Positions 34,586 to 45,592 are shown, numbered from the stretch's first letter. The stretch: 64,000 nucleotides of DNA from Pelodera strongyloides (GCA_036852015.1 JAANDG010000203.1:62001-126000); one strand, 5' to 3'. The notes: generated by a model not told the origin, from the sequence alone. Numbers and translations: made by a program.

Positions 34586-34962
34586 CTACAAACAACTTTT
34601 ACTAAACGCATGACCGGATGACAGACAATTAACTAATAGTCTTACAAATTAGTCAGATTCATGCGAAAAGTACATTCATGTAAAACTAATGGAACGGAAA
34701 AAATAATCTGATCAGTAACAAAAAGCATGCTCATCGTAGTTTTAGTTTTCATTCTTTTACTACGCGCTCCTGTCGTACGGTAGCGCGCTGTACCTCTTTT
34801 TCACCCAAATTAATTTTAACGCTGCAAGAACTCATATCTCATATCTTCATCCGCGTATTTAGTAAAGCGATTGAACTTCTTTACTCTATGCGGCAGAGTT
34901 CAGAGTTAACAAATTTATTCATTAATTGTACCGTTGAAGGAAATAACCAACAATATATCTAA

Positions 34963-37900
34963 ATGATCAAGACCTGGGAGTATGCAACATATTATGTCAA
35001 TGCTATTCTGTCTTATATATTCAACTTGGTGCTTATTTATTTGATAGTATTTCATTCGAGAAAGAGCCTCGGATCGTACAGGCTTCTCTTGTTTTCCTTT
35101 GCTACATTTGATATTATTTATCCGACGACGACGATACAACTCATCGTTTTTCCGGTAAGTAGCTGAATGGTAGTCAAGGTTTATTACATGGCTGGGTACT
35201 AAGGGTACATCAGGGTTAACTTCATGTTTGCCTATATGGAGAGAGTACCTCAGGGTTTCACTATAGAGGTACCCTCGCCATATAGAGAGAGCATACCCAG
35301 AGGGAAGGGAGAACACACCCAAGGTGTCCTTGTGAGGGTAATTTCCACAGGGCTTCTTGGAATGGAAAGGGTAACTATAAGTTCACTAAGTGGGAAGAGG
35401 GCACCAAGGTTTTATAGTGTACAAGCTTAGACAAAGGCACTGATCAGACAGCAAAATGTTAGTGTGTGTTGTGTGTGCATGCGTCCGTCCGTGCGTGTGT
35501 GTGTGTGTCATAATAGGTGCCTTGACATCACTTGACACTCATTTCCGCTCTTTTCAGCAACTTCACAATCATCGCCACGCGTTCACACATGTGTGTGTGT
35601 GTCTGTGTGTGTGTCATAATAGGTGCCTTGACATCACTTGAAACCCATTTCCGCTCTTTTCAGCAACTTCACAATCATCGTCACGCGTTCACACATGTGT
35701 GTGTGTCTGTGTGTGTGTGTGTCATAATAGGTGCCTTGACATCACTTGACACTCATTTCCGCTCTTTTCAGCAACTTCACAATCATCGCCACGCGTTCAT
35801 CTTCTTCCCGGCTGGGTGGTTCAGATACGAAATGTTCTGGGGACATGTTGCAATGTGTATTTACGCCGCCTGCGTTTGTCTATCCATCACCTTGTTGGTT
35901 TTCCACTTTGTGTACCGATATTGTGCGGTGTGCAAGTGAGTCCTCTAGTTCTATTTTATGCACTAGAAAGAAAACTAAAATTTGCACATAATACGCATAT
36001 CCTGTAAATTGGTGCCGGAAGCTTCGGACGGGCACTAAAAAATTTCATAGGATACATAGGAAGTGCGTGTCATATGCAAATTTCTCAAAGAAGGTGCACT
36101 ACTGCTTTAACATTGGTTTAGTAGGCACTAGCCGACAACGCTAACGCAGCCTACGCTAGCGTTTACGTTACGTACTCTTCCCAGCAACTCTAAATGCGTT
36201 TCCAAAGAGAAGTAGCTCACAGTCAGTCTTCTAAGCCACCCTGGAAGGGTTTGCAGTGTAGTCGCGCGAACCAGGCGAAAGTCTGGCGAAGACTGTGCGA
36301 TGAGCGGCGTGATGTAGGCTCCCAGATTGTTTTCGCCGCGCATCATCAGAATTTGGCGTTAATTCAAATGTCTCCAGCCACTCTTACACTGGAAGCGGCT
36401 AATGATAGAAATAATGAAGCTGCCTTTCTAGATTTGTACCTAAAACGACAAGATTCTATGTGGAGCATAAACTTATATAATAAAACTGATGATTACTGTT
36501 TTGAAGTAATTCGTTTTCCTATGTATGACAGTTCTATTAGTACGAATATCAAAATTAGCTGTATATATGGAGAAATTATTAGAATTGGAAGATGCACATC
36601 ATCACTATCCTTTTTTAAAGATAAGATAGAGCAACTCCTTAATAGGTTAGCAAATAATAAATACCCCGATAAAGCTATCAAGGATAATACCATCAAATGT
36701 TTCAGAAAATATCCAGTATTATCACAAAAATACGTAATTTCCGTAAACCATCTAGTTGATTGGGTAGACAAATTTTTCTAATATCTTCTTTCTGATTTCT
36801 TCTCCCTTCTTTCTTCCAGTTTATACATATAGTTTGGTCAATGAAAATTGAACTTTAATCTACGCGTTTAATTGCCTACATTAATAATATAGCCACGGGT
36901 GTCTTATTGACTAGCCCAGTAACACACACACCTGGTTCTTTTTTCTTTAATCCCCTCAAAATTTCACTATTTTTATATTTAATTTGTTTAATTTATTATT
37001 TAATTAACAGTTATTTTATACTTGGTAAGCTGTGGCATCACACTGATGCTGAACCCTCCACAGCTTGCCATAAAATCCCGTCTGTGACTTTGGGGTCGAA
37101 ACGGGTTACCTGGGTATTACCGGGTACTTTCGTATAATTTTCTTTTTTCACACTTTATTTTAGTTGTTTCTCATAGTTTAATTTTAATTCTTTAACCAGT
37201 TATACTTTTGGTTTATTACACAGGCAGACATGTAGCATTGTGGTACTTGGTTTGATGTGTTGTGCACGGCTACCGTATACATATGTTACTAATATATGCA
37301 AATTCATTCAGGAATCACTGGCTCTTCCTATTTGACCGTAATCGCTATCGATTACTTTTGTTTGGACTCTATATATTGTCGGGAGCCGCTTGGTTCTCAT
37401 TTTGCTACTCATTAGTCCCAACACAGGAATTGAAGGTTGGCTATGTTTTTTGGAACTATTGTTTTTGATCATTTCGACTACAATACATTCAACTACGTGA
37501 CTACATCTAATTTACTGAGGTGGAAGACTTTTTTCTTTTCACTGAATTACGCTGTGTTACTTATTGTTAGTGAACAGCGGGTATCTAGGCACTACAAAGG
37601 TTGTTTAGGTGTTTCCCCATTTGTCTTGGTGGAGTATCACATCAGTTAGTATTTAAAGTAATTTAAGTTTATTCTTTATTATTTATAAATCATGCACCAT
37701 TTTAGGATTATGTTGGCCAAAATCTCATGCAAACCTATGGAGTCGATATGGAAGTCACCCCGGTAATGGGACCACTCTATTTTGTGAGTCTTTTGTCCAG
37801 TGGAACATTAGTATTTTTAATAAGATGCGCACAAAGAGAACAAGCGAATAAACTTTTAAAGTGGGGTACTGTAGTGAATGGCGGGATACTGTAGTGAACA

Positions 37901-38988
37901 GTGAACTGTGCACCAGTGGCAATCTGTAGAAACACTGTGACACTCAGGGCGCATTCGGGATGCGGAATTTTGAACAAAAAAAAACGTTTCAAAAGTGGTT
38001 CAAGATTTAGGTCGGAAATCAATTTCCTTTCCACAGTAGATAGTGAAATTGCATATCCCGCTATTCATACTCGATTTGCATATAGTTTATTTGCATATGC
38101 TTGCATCTATACAATATACTGTGGAAAGTAAAGTGATTTCCTAACTACAATCTCGAACCACTTTTAAAAATTTTTGGTTCGGAATTCCGCACCTCGAACG
38201 CGCGACGCGCCCTCAGCGACACTCTGAACCGCTACAGACACGTGACAATCCAAAAAAGTGGGATATAACATATTCAGAGAGCAAAAATGAAGGATAAATA
38301 TATATCCGATCAAAGATTTAGGATAAGAAGTATTATTATTTAGACAGAGTACAATGGTACCAGGGTACCCTATCTTCGTGGTATTATTGGTGTCGGTGGA
38401 TGTTCTATCATCCTAATCTCTTCATTTGCGTGTATTTTCTTTTGTTCCTATCACATAATCACTATCTTGAATACGACGGTTTTAATGAGTGAAAAGACGA
38501 AAAAGCTACAAATGGAATTGTTCAAAGCGTTATGCGTTCAGGTATAATATTTATGCTATATCAACAAAAGTCTGTCATTAAAGCGGCATTGTCGTGGTGG
38601 GCAACGACATTCCCATGTGTTATGTAGTCTTTCTTTCTGCTCAGTCAGACTCATACAGGAAATTTGCATATGATTTCTGGGTATGCGGTTACTCAAACTA
38701 CGTCTTAAAAACCGGATGTTATATCACTTTAAATCAATCATCAGTAATTATTAGATGATATGTATGTATAAAGACCCATCGATTTCCTTGCAGACACTTG
38801 TCCCAACCTTGCTGGAGTTTATCCCATGTGCTGTCTGCTTCCTAGCCCCAATTTTCCTAATTCCCCTCAATCAATATTGTAATTATGTGGTAATTGCTCT
38901 ATGTTCCTATCCTGTCCTGGACCCGCTATGTATTATTTATATGGTAAAGGACTATCGACATGCTTTCTACAAGATATGCAAAATGTGA
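34963..38988 (+). CDS. Str-type serpentine chemoreceptor (7TM GPCR), ~316 aa
   Basis: Six exons join in frame: 34963-35154, 35772-35935, 37312-37435, 37706-37783, 38344-38541, 38794-38988. The layout is that of nematode Str/Srj receptors, expressed mainly in ciliated sensory neurons. Exon 1 has two membrane segments ending near IQLIVFP, with SLGSYRLLLFSFATFDI between them. Exon 2 carries the SITLLVFHFVYRYCAVCK block at the third segment, followed by N-H-W-L in exon 3. Exon 5 has the long fifth segment then KKLQMELFKALCVQ, and exon 6 TLVPTLLEFIPC and the seventh segment with YPVLDPL...VKDYRHAF. These landmarks are typical of Str receptors. The length is slightly under the usual ~340. A GTGAGT donor-like site overlaps the stop, so a further C-terminal exon is possible. 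Exon 2's acceptor region is triplicated, and intron 2 carries a retroelement fragment. Confidence 0.9.
35485..35800 (+). repeat. Tandem triplication of a splice acceptor and exon start
   Basis: A unit of ~107 bp holds (GT)n, CATAATAGGTGCCTTGACATC, TTTCCGCTCTTTTCAG and the first 29 nt of exon 2 (CAACTTCACAATCATCG...). It occurs three times, with acceptors ending at 35557, 35663 and 35771. Only the last copy continues into the real exon. The first two run from GCGTTCA into a new (GT)n tract. Confidence 0.95.
35963..36112. mobile_element. Decayed MITE of the GTACCTAGTTTG family
   Basis: AAATTTGCACATAATACGCATATCCTG...GGTGCCGG is mirrored by CGGGCACT...CATAGGATACATAGG...CATATGCAAATTTCTC, then GGTGCACTACTGCTTTAA at the end. 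It is in intron 2 of the chemoreceptor. Confidence 0.6.
36385..36781 (+). pseudogene. C-terminal fragment of a reverse-transcriptase-type retroelement protein
   Basis: An open frame continues to a TAA at 36779-36781. It contains AAFLDLYLKRQDSMW, then NLYNKTDDYCFEVIRFPMYD, then a (Y)GEIIRIGRCTSS block, and ends in HLVDWVDKFF. From memory this order (FLD-type strand, YDKRDDF-like block, FP-x-x-x-S-x-I, I-R-x-x-R-x-x-S) follows the polymerase domain in reverse-transcriptase-like proteins of many invertebrate repeats. The catalytic domain is absent. Upstream, the frame (back to 36194) is a different repeat with GCGAAAGTCTGGCGAAG motifs. It lies in intron 2 of the chemoreceptor, same strand. The element class is uncertain. 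Confidence 0.5.
37915..38255. mobile_element. Palindromic MITE in a chemoreceptor intron
   Basis: CTGTAGAAACACTGTGACACTCAGGGCGCATTCG...GCGGAATTTTGAAC is mirrored by GGTTCGGAATTCCGC...GCGCGCCCTCAGCGACACTCTGAACCGCTACAG. A smaller inner pair (TTTCCTTTCCACAGTA / TACTGTGGAAAGTAAA) surrounds an AT-rich core. Confidence 0.75.
38578..38737. mobile_element. TAAAGCG-family MITE
   Basis: ATTAAAGCGGCATTGTCGTGG is loosely mirrored by AAAACCGGATGTTATATCACTTTAAAT, with TTTGCATATGATT inside. It lies in the last intron of the chemoreceptor. Confidence 0.6.
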
Positions 38989-39027
38989 GTGTGGTAGTTT
39001 CAGTTTTTTTTGTATATAACGGGTACC

Positions 39028-39206
39028 GAAATACCGACCGGTTTTTGAAACGCATCGGGAATATCAACATTCTTATGCAGTTTATAAAGGAGCAAAAATT
39101 AGAAAAAAAAATCGAGTTAAATTCGAGTAAATTAGCATAAATAAATACGCAAGAACTCAGTTGTCCACGATCCGTTTCAAAAACCGGCCGGGATTTCGCT
39201 TTAGGA
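39028..39206. mobile_element. TAAAGCG-family MITE
   Basis: GAAATACCGACCGGTTTTTGAAACGCATCGGGAATA is mirrored by CGATCCGTTTCAAAAACCGGCCGGGATTTCGCTTTA. It is closely related to the copies at 8421, 19491 and 50657. Confidence 0.85.
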
Positions 39207-40449
39207 TATTTTAGGGTAAGGCAGGATATTACGGTAGTTAGGGATGTTGTCAGCGCAAATGCGTCCTCTAAAAAATAAATGGGAACTTTAGAAAGCAACG
39301 TAAATCTGTTCCGAATAAGCCATGTATATTATATAGTGAAATTTGAAACTCCTTGGACACTCTGACATAGTGAGCAAGCCATAAAAAAAGTTTCGGAAGA
39401 TTGCCGGAAAATTTAACGTTCTCTATTATCGTCTTTTGAAATTTAAACAGAGCTTTTCAGCAACGCTCTACATTTCAAAATTTCATCAACACCCCAACTA
39501 CCACCTCCTAGCACCATATCGCAATCTCCTTGCCACCCAGGGCAAGTCTATGCTATACCCAAAAATAATTCTTAAAGCGGTATTACAGCCGGTTTTTTGA
39601 AACGTATTTTGAATGCTTCTATATGTTGTGTTCAAATTAATATAAGTAGTGTGTTGGCCTTTTTTATAAATATTTTGTTATATCATTACACATACATTAG
39701 CTCAAGTCAGCATTAAAATAGGTCAAAGAGCGTAAGAGAAAACGGCGATTGGAATATAACAAAACTGCTGAAAAGCTTTTTACTGGAGTTTTGCCTTCGT
39801 TAGGGATTTAGAGGGAAAGAGATTCAGAGTGAGTGAGAGAGAGACAGTAAAAGAGAGAGAGAGAGAGCAGAGCGAGAGAAGAATAAGTGGGGATAGATGG
39901 CATTCCCTAAGGTCCGCTAAGGCCATAAATGAACTACTGGTCTGTCGACAGCTTTGCTCAGGCCATCCATCAATGGGGGTTATTTACTCGGACAAAAAAT
40001 CCCAGAGAGAAATGCAAAAAAGCAAACCGCGCTCTCTTTCTCTCTGAAACTGTCTCTCTGTTTCTCCCCTCGGAATCTCTCTCTCTCTCTCTCTCTCGCT
40101 GAGTCTCTTATGTCGAGAATTTGGTAACAAAACATGACTTGACGTGCGCGGCGATAAACCCGCGCAGTTTTGTGTGCGCGGTTATAGATTCGCGCTCCCT
40201 TGGCACGCTGCGGTATAATTCGTATACTCGGAAACTAGATCTTTTCCTTACTCGAGATGCAATATGCGCGCAGCGGCAATACTAATGTTTCTCTTTCGTT
40301 TGGGTAAGTTTAATCATGATTATCATCTCCTATTTAGTACTGTATAAAATATAAACTTCTCTGTAGAGTCTGTAGTACTCTATATCGCCTAAGTAGTACT
40401 GTATAAAACATAAACGTTGATAAAAAACGGAGCGAAATTAACAAAAGTT
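39207..40449. other. Intergenic region with GA/CT-rich tracts
   Basis: A solo TAAAGCGGTATTACAGCCGG end lies at 39574. GA-rich sequence lies at 39815-39885 and CT-rich sequence at 40036-40100; these could fold back on each other. No supported exon is present. Confidence 0.5.
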
Positions 40450-40455
40450 TTTATT
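40450..40455 (-). terminator. nlp-43: poly(A) signal of the neuropeptide gene
   Basis: AATAAA on the minus strand lies ~285 nt past the TAG stop at 40741. Confidence 0.45.
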
Positions 40456-40740
40456 ATTCGATGCGAAGGTGGTCTAATTAAAGCCGTAGTTCAAAGTTCA
40501 CAATTAGGAAACAAATATCACGTTTAATTAAGCTTTGTAATGTTTAGTTATTTACGAGTTACACAAAAAAAATCAATAAAAAATAGCGACTACCCAATCC
40601 TAAAAGCTCCCGATTGTTATCTACAGTATGTAAACAAGTAAAGTTCAAAGATGCACATCATTATTATTTTCTATATTCGTTGTTTATGCCGCTGAGCGTT
40701 CTTTGTATGTTCGTTGATCAGTGACGGTAGTAGATTGACT

Positions 40741-41098
40741 CTATCTTCTACCCGCCCACGCATAGAATCGCCTCTTTTCGAAGAGGTTGGAGGGACCGTC
40801 GAACTGAGCGCCCCCGCTACGCTTGCCCGCCCACGCGTAGAATCTGAAAGATACTAATTATTAATATACATTTTTTTTACTTTTCAGCCGCGTGCGCTAA
40901 GATATATCTAAACTCACTGCTTCCTCTTAACTCTTAATGTCTTAACCATCTACTTTAGTGTTACGGGCGTAACACACTCAGTACAAAGAAATAAACATTT
41001 ATCGAAACTCACTGCTTCCTCTTAACCATCTCTCTGAGTACATCGGCATCGTCGACGGGAGATCGCTTCTGGTCTTCCCATGAGTAGAAACGCTTTAC
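40741..41098 (-). CDS. nlp-43: Kinin-like neuropeptide precursor (KQFYAWA-amide), 3' exons
   Basis: Two minus-strand exons, 41098-41013 and 40843-40741, encode a classic neuropeptide precursor end. After VKR comes FYSWEDQ, then KR, a spacer (SPVDDADVLREMV), KR, and KQFYAWA followed by GKR, the Gly amidation donor plus dibasic cleavage site. A second spacer (SGGAQFDGPSNLFE), KRR, FYAWA, then GRR and stop follow. The predicted products are KQFYAWA-amide and FYAWA-amide. KQFYAWA-amide is, as I recall, the C. elegans NLP-43 peptide. The FxxWA-amide ending fits the invertebrate kinin motif FxxW(G/A)-amide. The intron interrupts the codon after KRK, so the mature peptide is split between exons. FYSWEDQ lacks an amidation Gly and looks like a degenerate repeat. 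The 5' exons are uncertain (see 42504-42672 and 47480-47569). Confidence 0.88.
40912..40950 (-). repeat. Duplicated end of a neuropeptide exon, inside its intron
   Basis: The minus strand carries ATGGTTAAGACATTAAGAGTTAAGAGGAAGCA followed by GTGAGTTTAG. It copies the exon end ATGGTTAAGAGGAAGCA|GTGAGTTTCG at 41013-41029, with a 15-nt insertion. The donor and the KRK(Q) codons remain intact, in the same phase. Confidence 0.75.
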
Positions 41099-41240
41099 CT
41101 GAAGGGAAGAGATTTTAATTTATAGACAGCTTATTGGCTTTAAAGCGGTATGCAGCGGTTTGTAAAGTGGTTTGTAAAGTGTATACTCAACAACTTCATT
41201 CCCATGTTTCCCATGTGTAACAGTCAAGGAGGGCACACAA

Positions 41241-41348
41241 TAGCCCTCGTATGCAAATTTTTCCTCCAGCTAGTCTAGATAGTCGAGAAATTTGCATACA
41301 AAGGATTTCCCAAACGGAACGTTTCCGTCGACCCGAGAATACGGGCTA
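41241..41348. mobile_element. Shortened copy of the TAGCCCGTA MITE
   Basis: This matches 130-276 in reverse orientation. The right end (AACGGAACGTTTCCGTCGACCCGAGAATACGGGCTA) is complete. On the left, TAGCCC jumps straight to TCGTATGCAAATTTTTCC, so ~35 bp of one arm has been deleted. Confidence 0.85.
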
Positions 41349-42503
41349 ATAAGAACACGGAATATATCCTTCACAAAACACTTGCGCGATCTTTACGCCT
41401 GCATAACTTGCGACTTGCCTTCCTTTTTTTGGGATATTTTTCAAAATAAACTTTTTTTTAAATAATACGACCCTATTCCTAACATGCGAAACAACTGAAA
41501 CTTCTTTTCGGGTTTCGGCCAAATTTTTCCGGATTTTTGTGCATGGTCTCATAGAAAATGCATAAACTTTGCGGCACCGAACTTACTCACTAAAGTTTGG
41601 TTACTCGAAATTTTAGTGAGGAAAAAGAAGAAAGAAACAAAAAGATACTACAAGATAGTATGAATGAAGTGTACTTTAATATCTAAGCGCAAAATACCCA
41701 GGAAAATTAAAGTGAAAATTAAAAGCATTCCCACTTTGACATTGCTAGAAATCTAGAAAATCATTTTTTTTATAAACAAAGCATATACAGTACCTCCCTT
41801 ACCAATGCACCAGATCTACTTTTACTTGCGAAAATATTTTTTACATTTTTTGCCTTATATTATTTTTGCTTACCCGAGAAAACTATTCAATGAAAATTCC
41901 TTATTAGAATTCTAAATTCTGACCAATCGCTCCTCGTGCATCACCGAAGCGGCTCGCTTTCATGAAAAAACGACTAATTTTTCTCTTAAATTGGGCCGTA
42001 TATCATCGGATTTGGTAGTGGTTTTTTTGTTTTTATAAGTAGCCGCGACTGGAGCCAATTGAGTGTGAGGGGAGATTGGATGAGCTGTGGAACTGTGAAC
42101 GTAGACGAACCGCAGATTTAAGAAATAGGAGCAGACCGATGTAAGTTCAGTAGTATTCCAGCCTAGGTAAACCTAGACCTTAGACTAATATTAAACATTT
42201 CTATTATTATAGTTCCTTGCGGATTGATTCTGCCTAGAAAGAGAACTACATAAACAATATCCACGGTACCCTAATGCCGTGTAGCCTAATTGACAGTTGG
42301 TTATTCGTTATCCTAGAGGTTTTTATCTAGTATCTGTTAGTTTGCCGTCTGACTTCTCCCTTGCTATGATCTTCTCCCTTGCTATAAGTTTCCAATTTTA
42401 GGCCGAGAATTTTACTAACTTCCAACTAGATTTTTAGCCGGCCGAAATTGGAAACTTCTTGGAAAAGCTCGAGGTTCATTAACGGCGTGGTAATTAACCT
42501 TAC

Positions 42504-42672
42504 CGCTCGTAAATCTTGCGCTATGTTTAAATCCTTCAAGTTTAAACCTAAATTTTCAATGTTTGCAAGTTCCTATAAAGAGTTCCCCTAACCACTTGCC
42601 GAGATAATGTTGCGTTTTCTCGTCATCGTGTTTATCCGGCCACTTTGGGTCTTTAGGAAGTACCGCCACAGG
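42504..42672 (-). CDS. Two candidate coding exons of unclear gene (possibly nlp-43)
   Basis: Minus-strand segments 42672-42596 and 42547-42504 have acceptors (TTGAATTAG, AAATTTAG) and donors (AA|GTGGTT, GCG|GTAAGG). Read in one frame they give LWRYFLKTQSGRINTMTRKR and then LNLKDLNIAQDLRA. That frame joins in phase to the VKRFYSW exon at 41098. A second frame is also open in the first segment (PVAVLPKDPKWPDKHDDE). I could not find a phase-compatible exon upstream, so these may be spurious or belong to another gene. Confidence 0.25.
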
Positions 42673-42794
42673 CTAATTCAATACAGAAAGATTTGAGAAG
42701 ACGTAGGTATGAGGGGGACGCAAGGTAATTGAAAACCAGTGGACTAAGTTAGGGGGAGGTAGAGTGACTAGATACACCAACGCAACGTCGGTTA

Positions 42795-43061
42795 TGGGGT
42801 TTGCAAGTATGCCAAAAATCGCGAGTTTTCCTTGCAAGTATCAATTCGCAAAATCGTGTGCTTTTTACACCAATTTACCGTAACTTTGACACATCCACAC
42901 TATAGAAAATCCGCCAACAAAGCAAATCATTTGTCGGACAAATGGTCCCGTGGCGATCGGTCGTAAAAACTGCCTGTAGATATGTTCGTGTAGTGCCAAG
43001 ATACGGTAAATTTTTCGATACTTGCAAGGAAAATCGGGCATACTTGCACTTGCAAACCCCA
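42795..43061 (-). mobile_element. MITE with TGGGGTTTGCAAGTATGCC ends, copy 2
   Basis: This is a near-identical reverse complement of 20489-20745 with both ends present. The right end carries a small insertion (CATACTTGCACTTGCAAACCCCA). High identity between copies suggests recent movement. Confidence 0.9.
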
Positions 43062-43114
43062 TTAGACTTTTATTTACGTCTGTGGAGAAAACTTTCTACC
43101 GAGCAAAAATATGA

Positions 43115-43283
43115 TTAAAGCGAAAGACCGGCCGATTTTTGAAACCATCGCGGACATGCATCCTTATGCATTTATACAAATTGGGGTTGAGTTTTATTCT
43201 AAGTTATGCTCATTTGCATATGCTGCAGAAGAATGCATGTATACTCGATATGTTTCAAAAACCGGCCGGTCTTTCGCTTTAAA
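43115..43283. mobile_element. TAAAGCG-family MITE
   Basis: TTAAAGCGAAAGACCGGCCGATTTTTGAAAC is mirrored by GTTTCAAAAACCGGCCGGTCTTTCGCTTTAAA. It lies 54 bp from the copy of a different family at 42795-43061. Confidence 0.85.
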
Positions 43284-44179
43284 CGGTCATGCTCACGACT
43301 CACGACGAAATCAATATTCTGAAACATTCTCGGGACGTGCTTGTGAGAAAACAACAACGCGTTGCGATTTCCAGAGTTTGTCTGCAGTGAACGCATGTAC
43401 AATATTTGGGCTTTTCATCATATAGAAGTTTCGTATGCCTGGACCTGGACATGTTTGCATAAAACCAAATTGTAAGTAACTTGAGCTCTCTGCTCCCCTA
43501 AATCTGGAAATGAATACTGTGTTTATTTTAAAGGGATAGGATGCTTACGGACTTCCCATTCTAGTTAGGGTGTAAGTTCAGGCGGATTAAGGATTTAAAG
43601 CTTCACTTGCAATTTAATACCGCTTTACGGTTGTAGCCTTTCTGGTTGCAACCTTGTAGATGGTAATCCGCTGTTAATCTGGACCTAGGAATCAGCTAAC
43701 TATTAGGGAGGACCCTCCCATGCCATTAGGGAAGCTTCACCCATAGTACATTCTCCCTGGGTATGTGTCCAAAAAGGCTCCCCTTCTGTATCCCCATATC
43801 TCAGCTTCTAAGTCGTCTCATTTCTCTTTCGGCGTCGTTTTGACGGGTCATTTAGACTACTTTATGAACATCATTATCAAAAAAAGGAAAGAAAAGGAGG
43901 GTCACGCACAAAGGCAGTAGCCAAGATATACGATAATAAGCTGGAAAGTAATGTGGAGATTTGTGAATTTATGCTTTTGGTTTTATGAGAATATCTGAGA
44001 ATATGTGGATATGGACAGCGAGGTTGAGGGGCAAAAAGGTGGGTGTTCTCGAAATGTTCATATTTTATAGTATGCACACTTTTTATGGAATAAAGAGTTA
44101 ATAATAATATATGTTTGCTTGATGTGGTTTTTATATTCCTGGCTTAAAGGAAGGCAGTCACTTCAAAATCAACTTTTTT

Positions 44180-44577
44180 ATTCGATTTTTATTAGATGCA
44201 AGCAGATTTATAAAACAATATGCAGCCCATAAAAATCCACATAAAATGGAACTCAGGGAGAGAAATCAATGAGAATGAGTTTTGATAAATGACCGACGCC
44301 GGTGCGTATATGCAATTGCCAGGGGTACTTGGAGAGTGAACAGCCTGCAGTGTTACACCTGGCGCGTGGTTTATCACTGCAGGGTATTTAGTATGAAACT
44401 CTATACGGGCAATTATAAACTACGGTATATAAGTAAAAGTCATAAACAGGGATTTCTCTCCCTGAGTTCGTTTTGCCGTACTTTGGCGCTGGAATCGTCG
44501 TTTTCTTCACATACTTGAACAATTAATGAAAAGCGAATAAAAAATACGAATTTGTAGTGACTGCGATCCTTTAAGAA
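44180..44577. repeat. Dispersed repeat, copy 2 (first copy at 4.8 kb)
   Basis: Direct copy of 4805-5207 at roughly 90% identity by eye, sharing GCAATTGCCAGGGGTACTTGG and GAAACTCTATACGGGCAATT. Confidence 0.85.
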
Positions 44578-45592
44578 ACGAGATCATGAAACTAGAGTAC
44601 TGCGAGCATGTGCAGTTACTAACAATGCTGAAACGTATTCGAACCTTGCGGGCATCCCGTCGGTTTTCTGGCTACAGTAATCATATAAGTGCACCCGATA
44701 TACTAACCGAATCCACGTAAACTGTGAGGAGATCTTACATAAGCATATTACTTTCAAAATTTCCATTAAACACGTATAGAGAGAGGAGACGTGGAGCAAT
44801 TTGTGATCTACTCGTCGCCTGCTGCTCAGGACCTCTGTGGAACATGTTTGAACAGTGTATTGGGCCATCCTTGAATAAAGATTTACTTATTTATGTTAGG
44901 AGGGCCTTGGAAATTTTACGCTCGTCTTGTGCATCATATACATGAACTTGCTTTATGTAGTTCCATAGGTGCGAGTTTTCTCACGCTTAGCAGCAACTAC
45001 AATTTATATCGCGAAATAAACTTGTGACGCAAGCTAAACTGTCCTAATGCATTAGTCGCATAATAGAACCAGATAATGTACTTCTTTGTACTTTTACTAC
45101 TTTTGATAATTGCTAATTTCTTAGGAAAGATCAGAGGGAGATAATTGAATTGGCCTTGTCTTTCATTACAGTATTCGATTGGACATGAATCGGTTCCGCA
45201 TGTGTCTACTGTATTTTATTAGACATCTCCGCTCCCTGTGGAGATAGGTAAATAATATTCCTTTTGGTACTTTTCATACGTTCATATTCTGGGTTGATCT
45301 TACAATTAGAGGTTTGTTCGCTTACCGACGGCGATACTACCTTACTCTCTGCGGACTATTGTCTATCCTTCGCCATTGTACCTGTGCACCGCCACCTCTC
45401 TCTCTCATACTTCCTCCTTTTTAATACGCTAATATTCTGGAGTGCTACTTTTGCATACCTCCCTTAGTACGTTCACCATGGCAGTAGAGAGAATTTGTAC
45501 ACCAGAATACACACATGAATATTTGAGTGAAACTTTTTGATTGAGAGAGAGGGAAGCGGTAGAGAGATGGAAGCGGTAGAAAGAGTGAAAGA

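Larger units (their letters stand above)
30879..34962. other. Intergenic region, repeats only
   Basis: No supported exon lies here. The stretch contains a ~150-bp tandem array (31472-31968), a palindromic element (33543-33778) and a 203-bp-period tandem duplication (34178-34585). The remainder is AT-rich sequence. Confidence 0.55.

Noticed and set aside
40264..40940. Plus-strand signal-peptide-like exon (MRAAAILMFLFRL) with a GTAAG donor and a possible 3' exon at 40888
   Set aside because: The downstream partner overlaps the intron and duplicated exon end of the neuropeptide gene on the other strand, and the joined product is only ~29 aa. Chance is more likely.
43304..43452. Minus-strand frame with Cys-rich KYCTCVHCRQTLEIATRCC before a GTGAGT donor
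   Set aside because: It has no convincing acceptor or start context, and its phase does not fit the neuropeptide gene start. It could be real, but I cannot support it.
44715..45245. Plus-strand frame (RRRGAICDLLVACCSGPLW...) and a later splice-bounded segment at 45171-45249
   Set aside because: The segments do not join in phase, the second ends in a stop at its donor, and no family is recognised.
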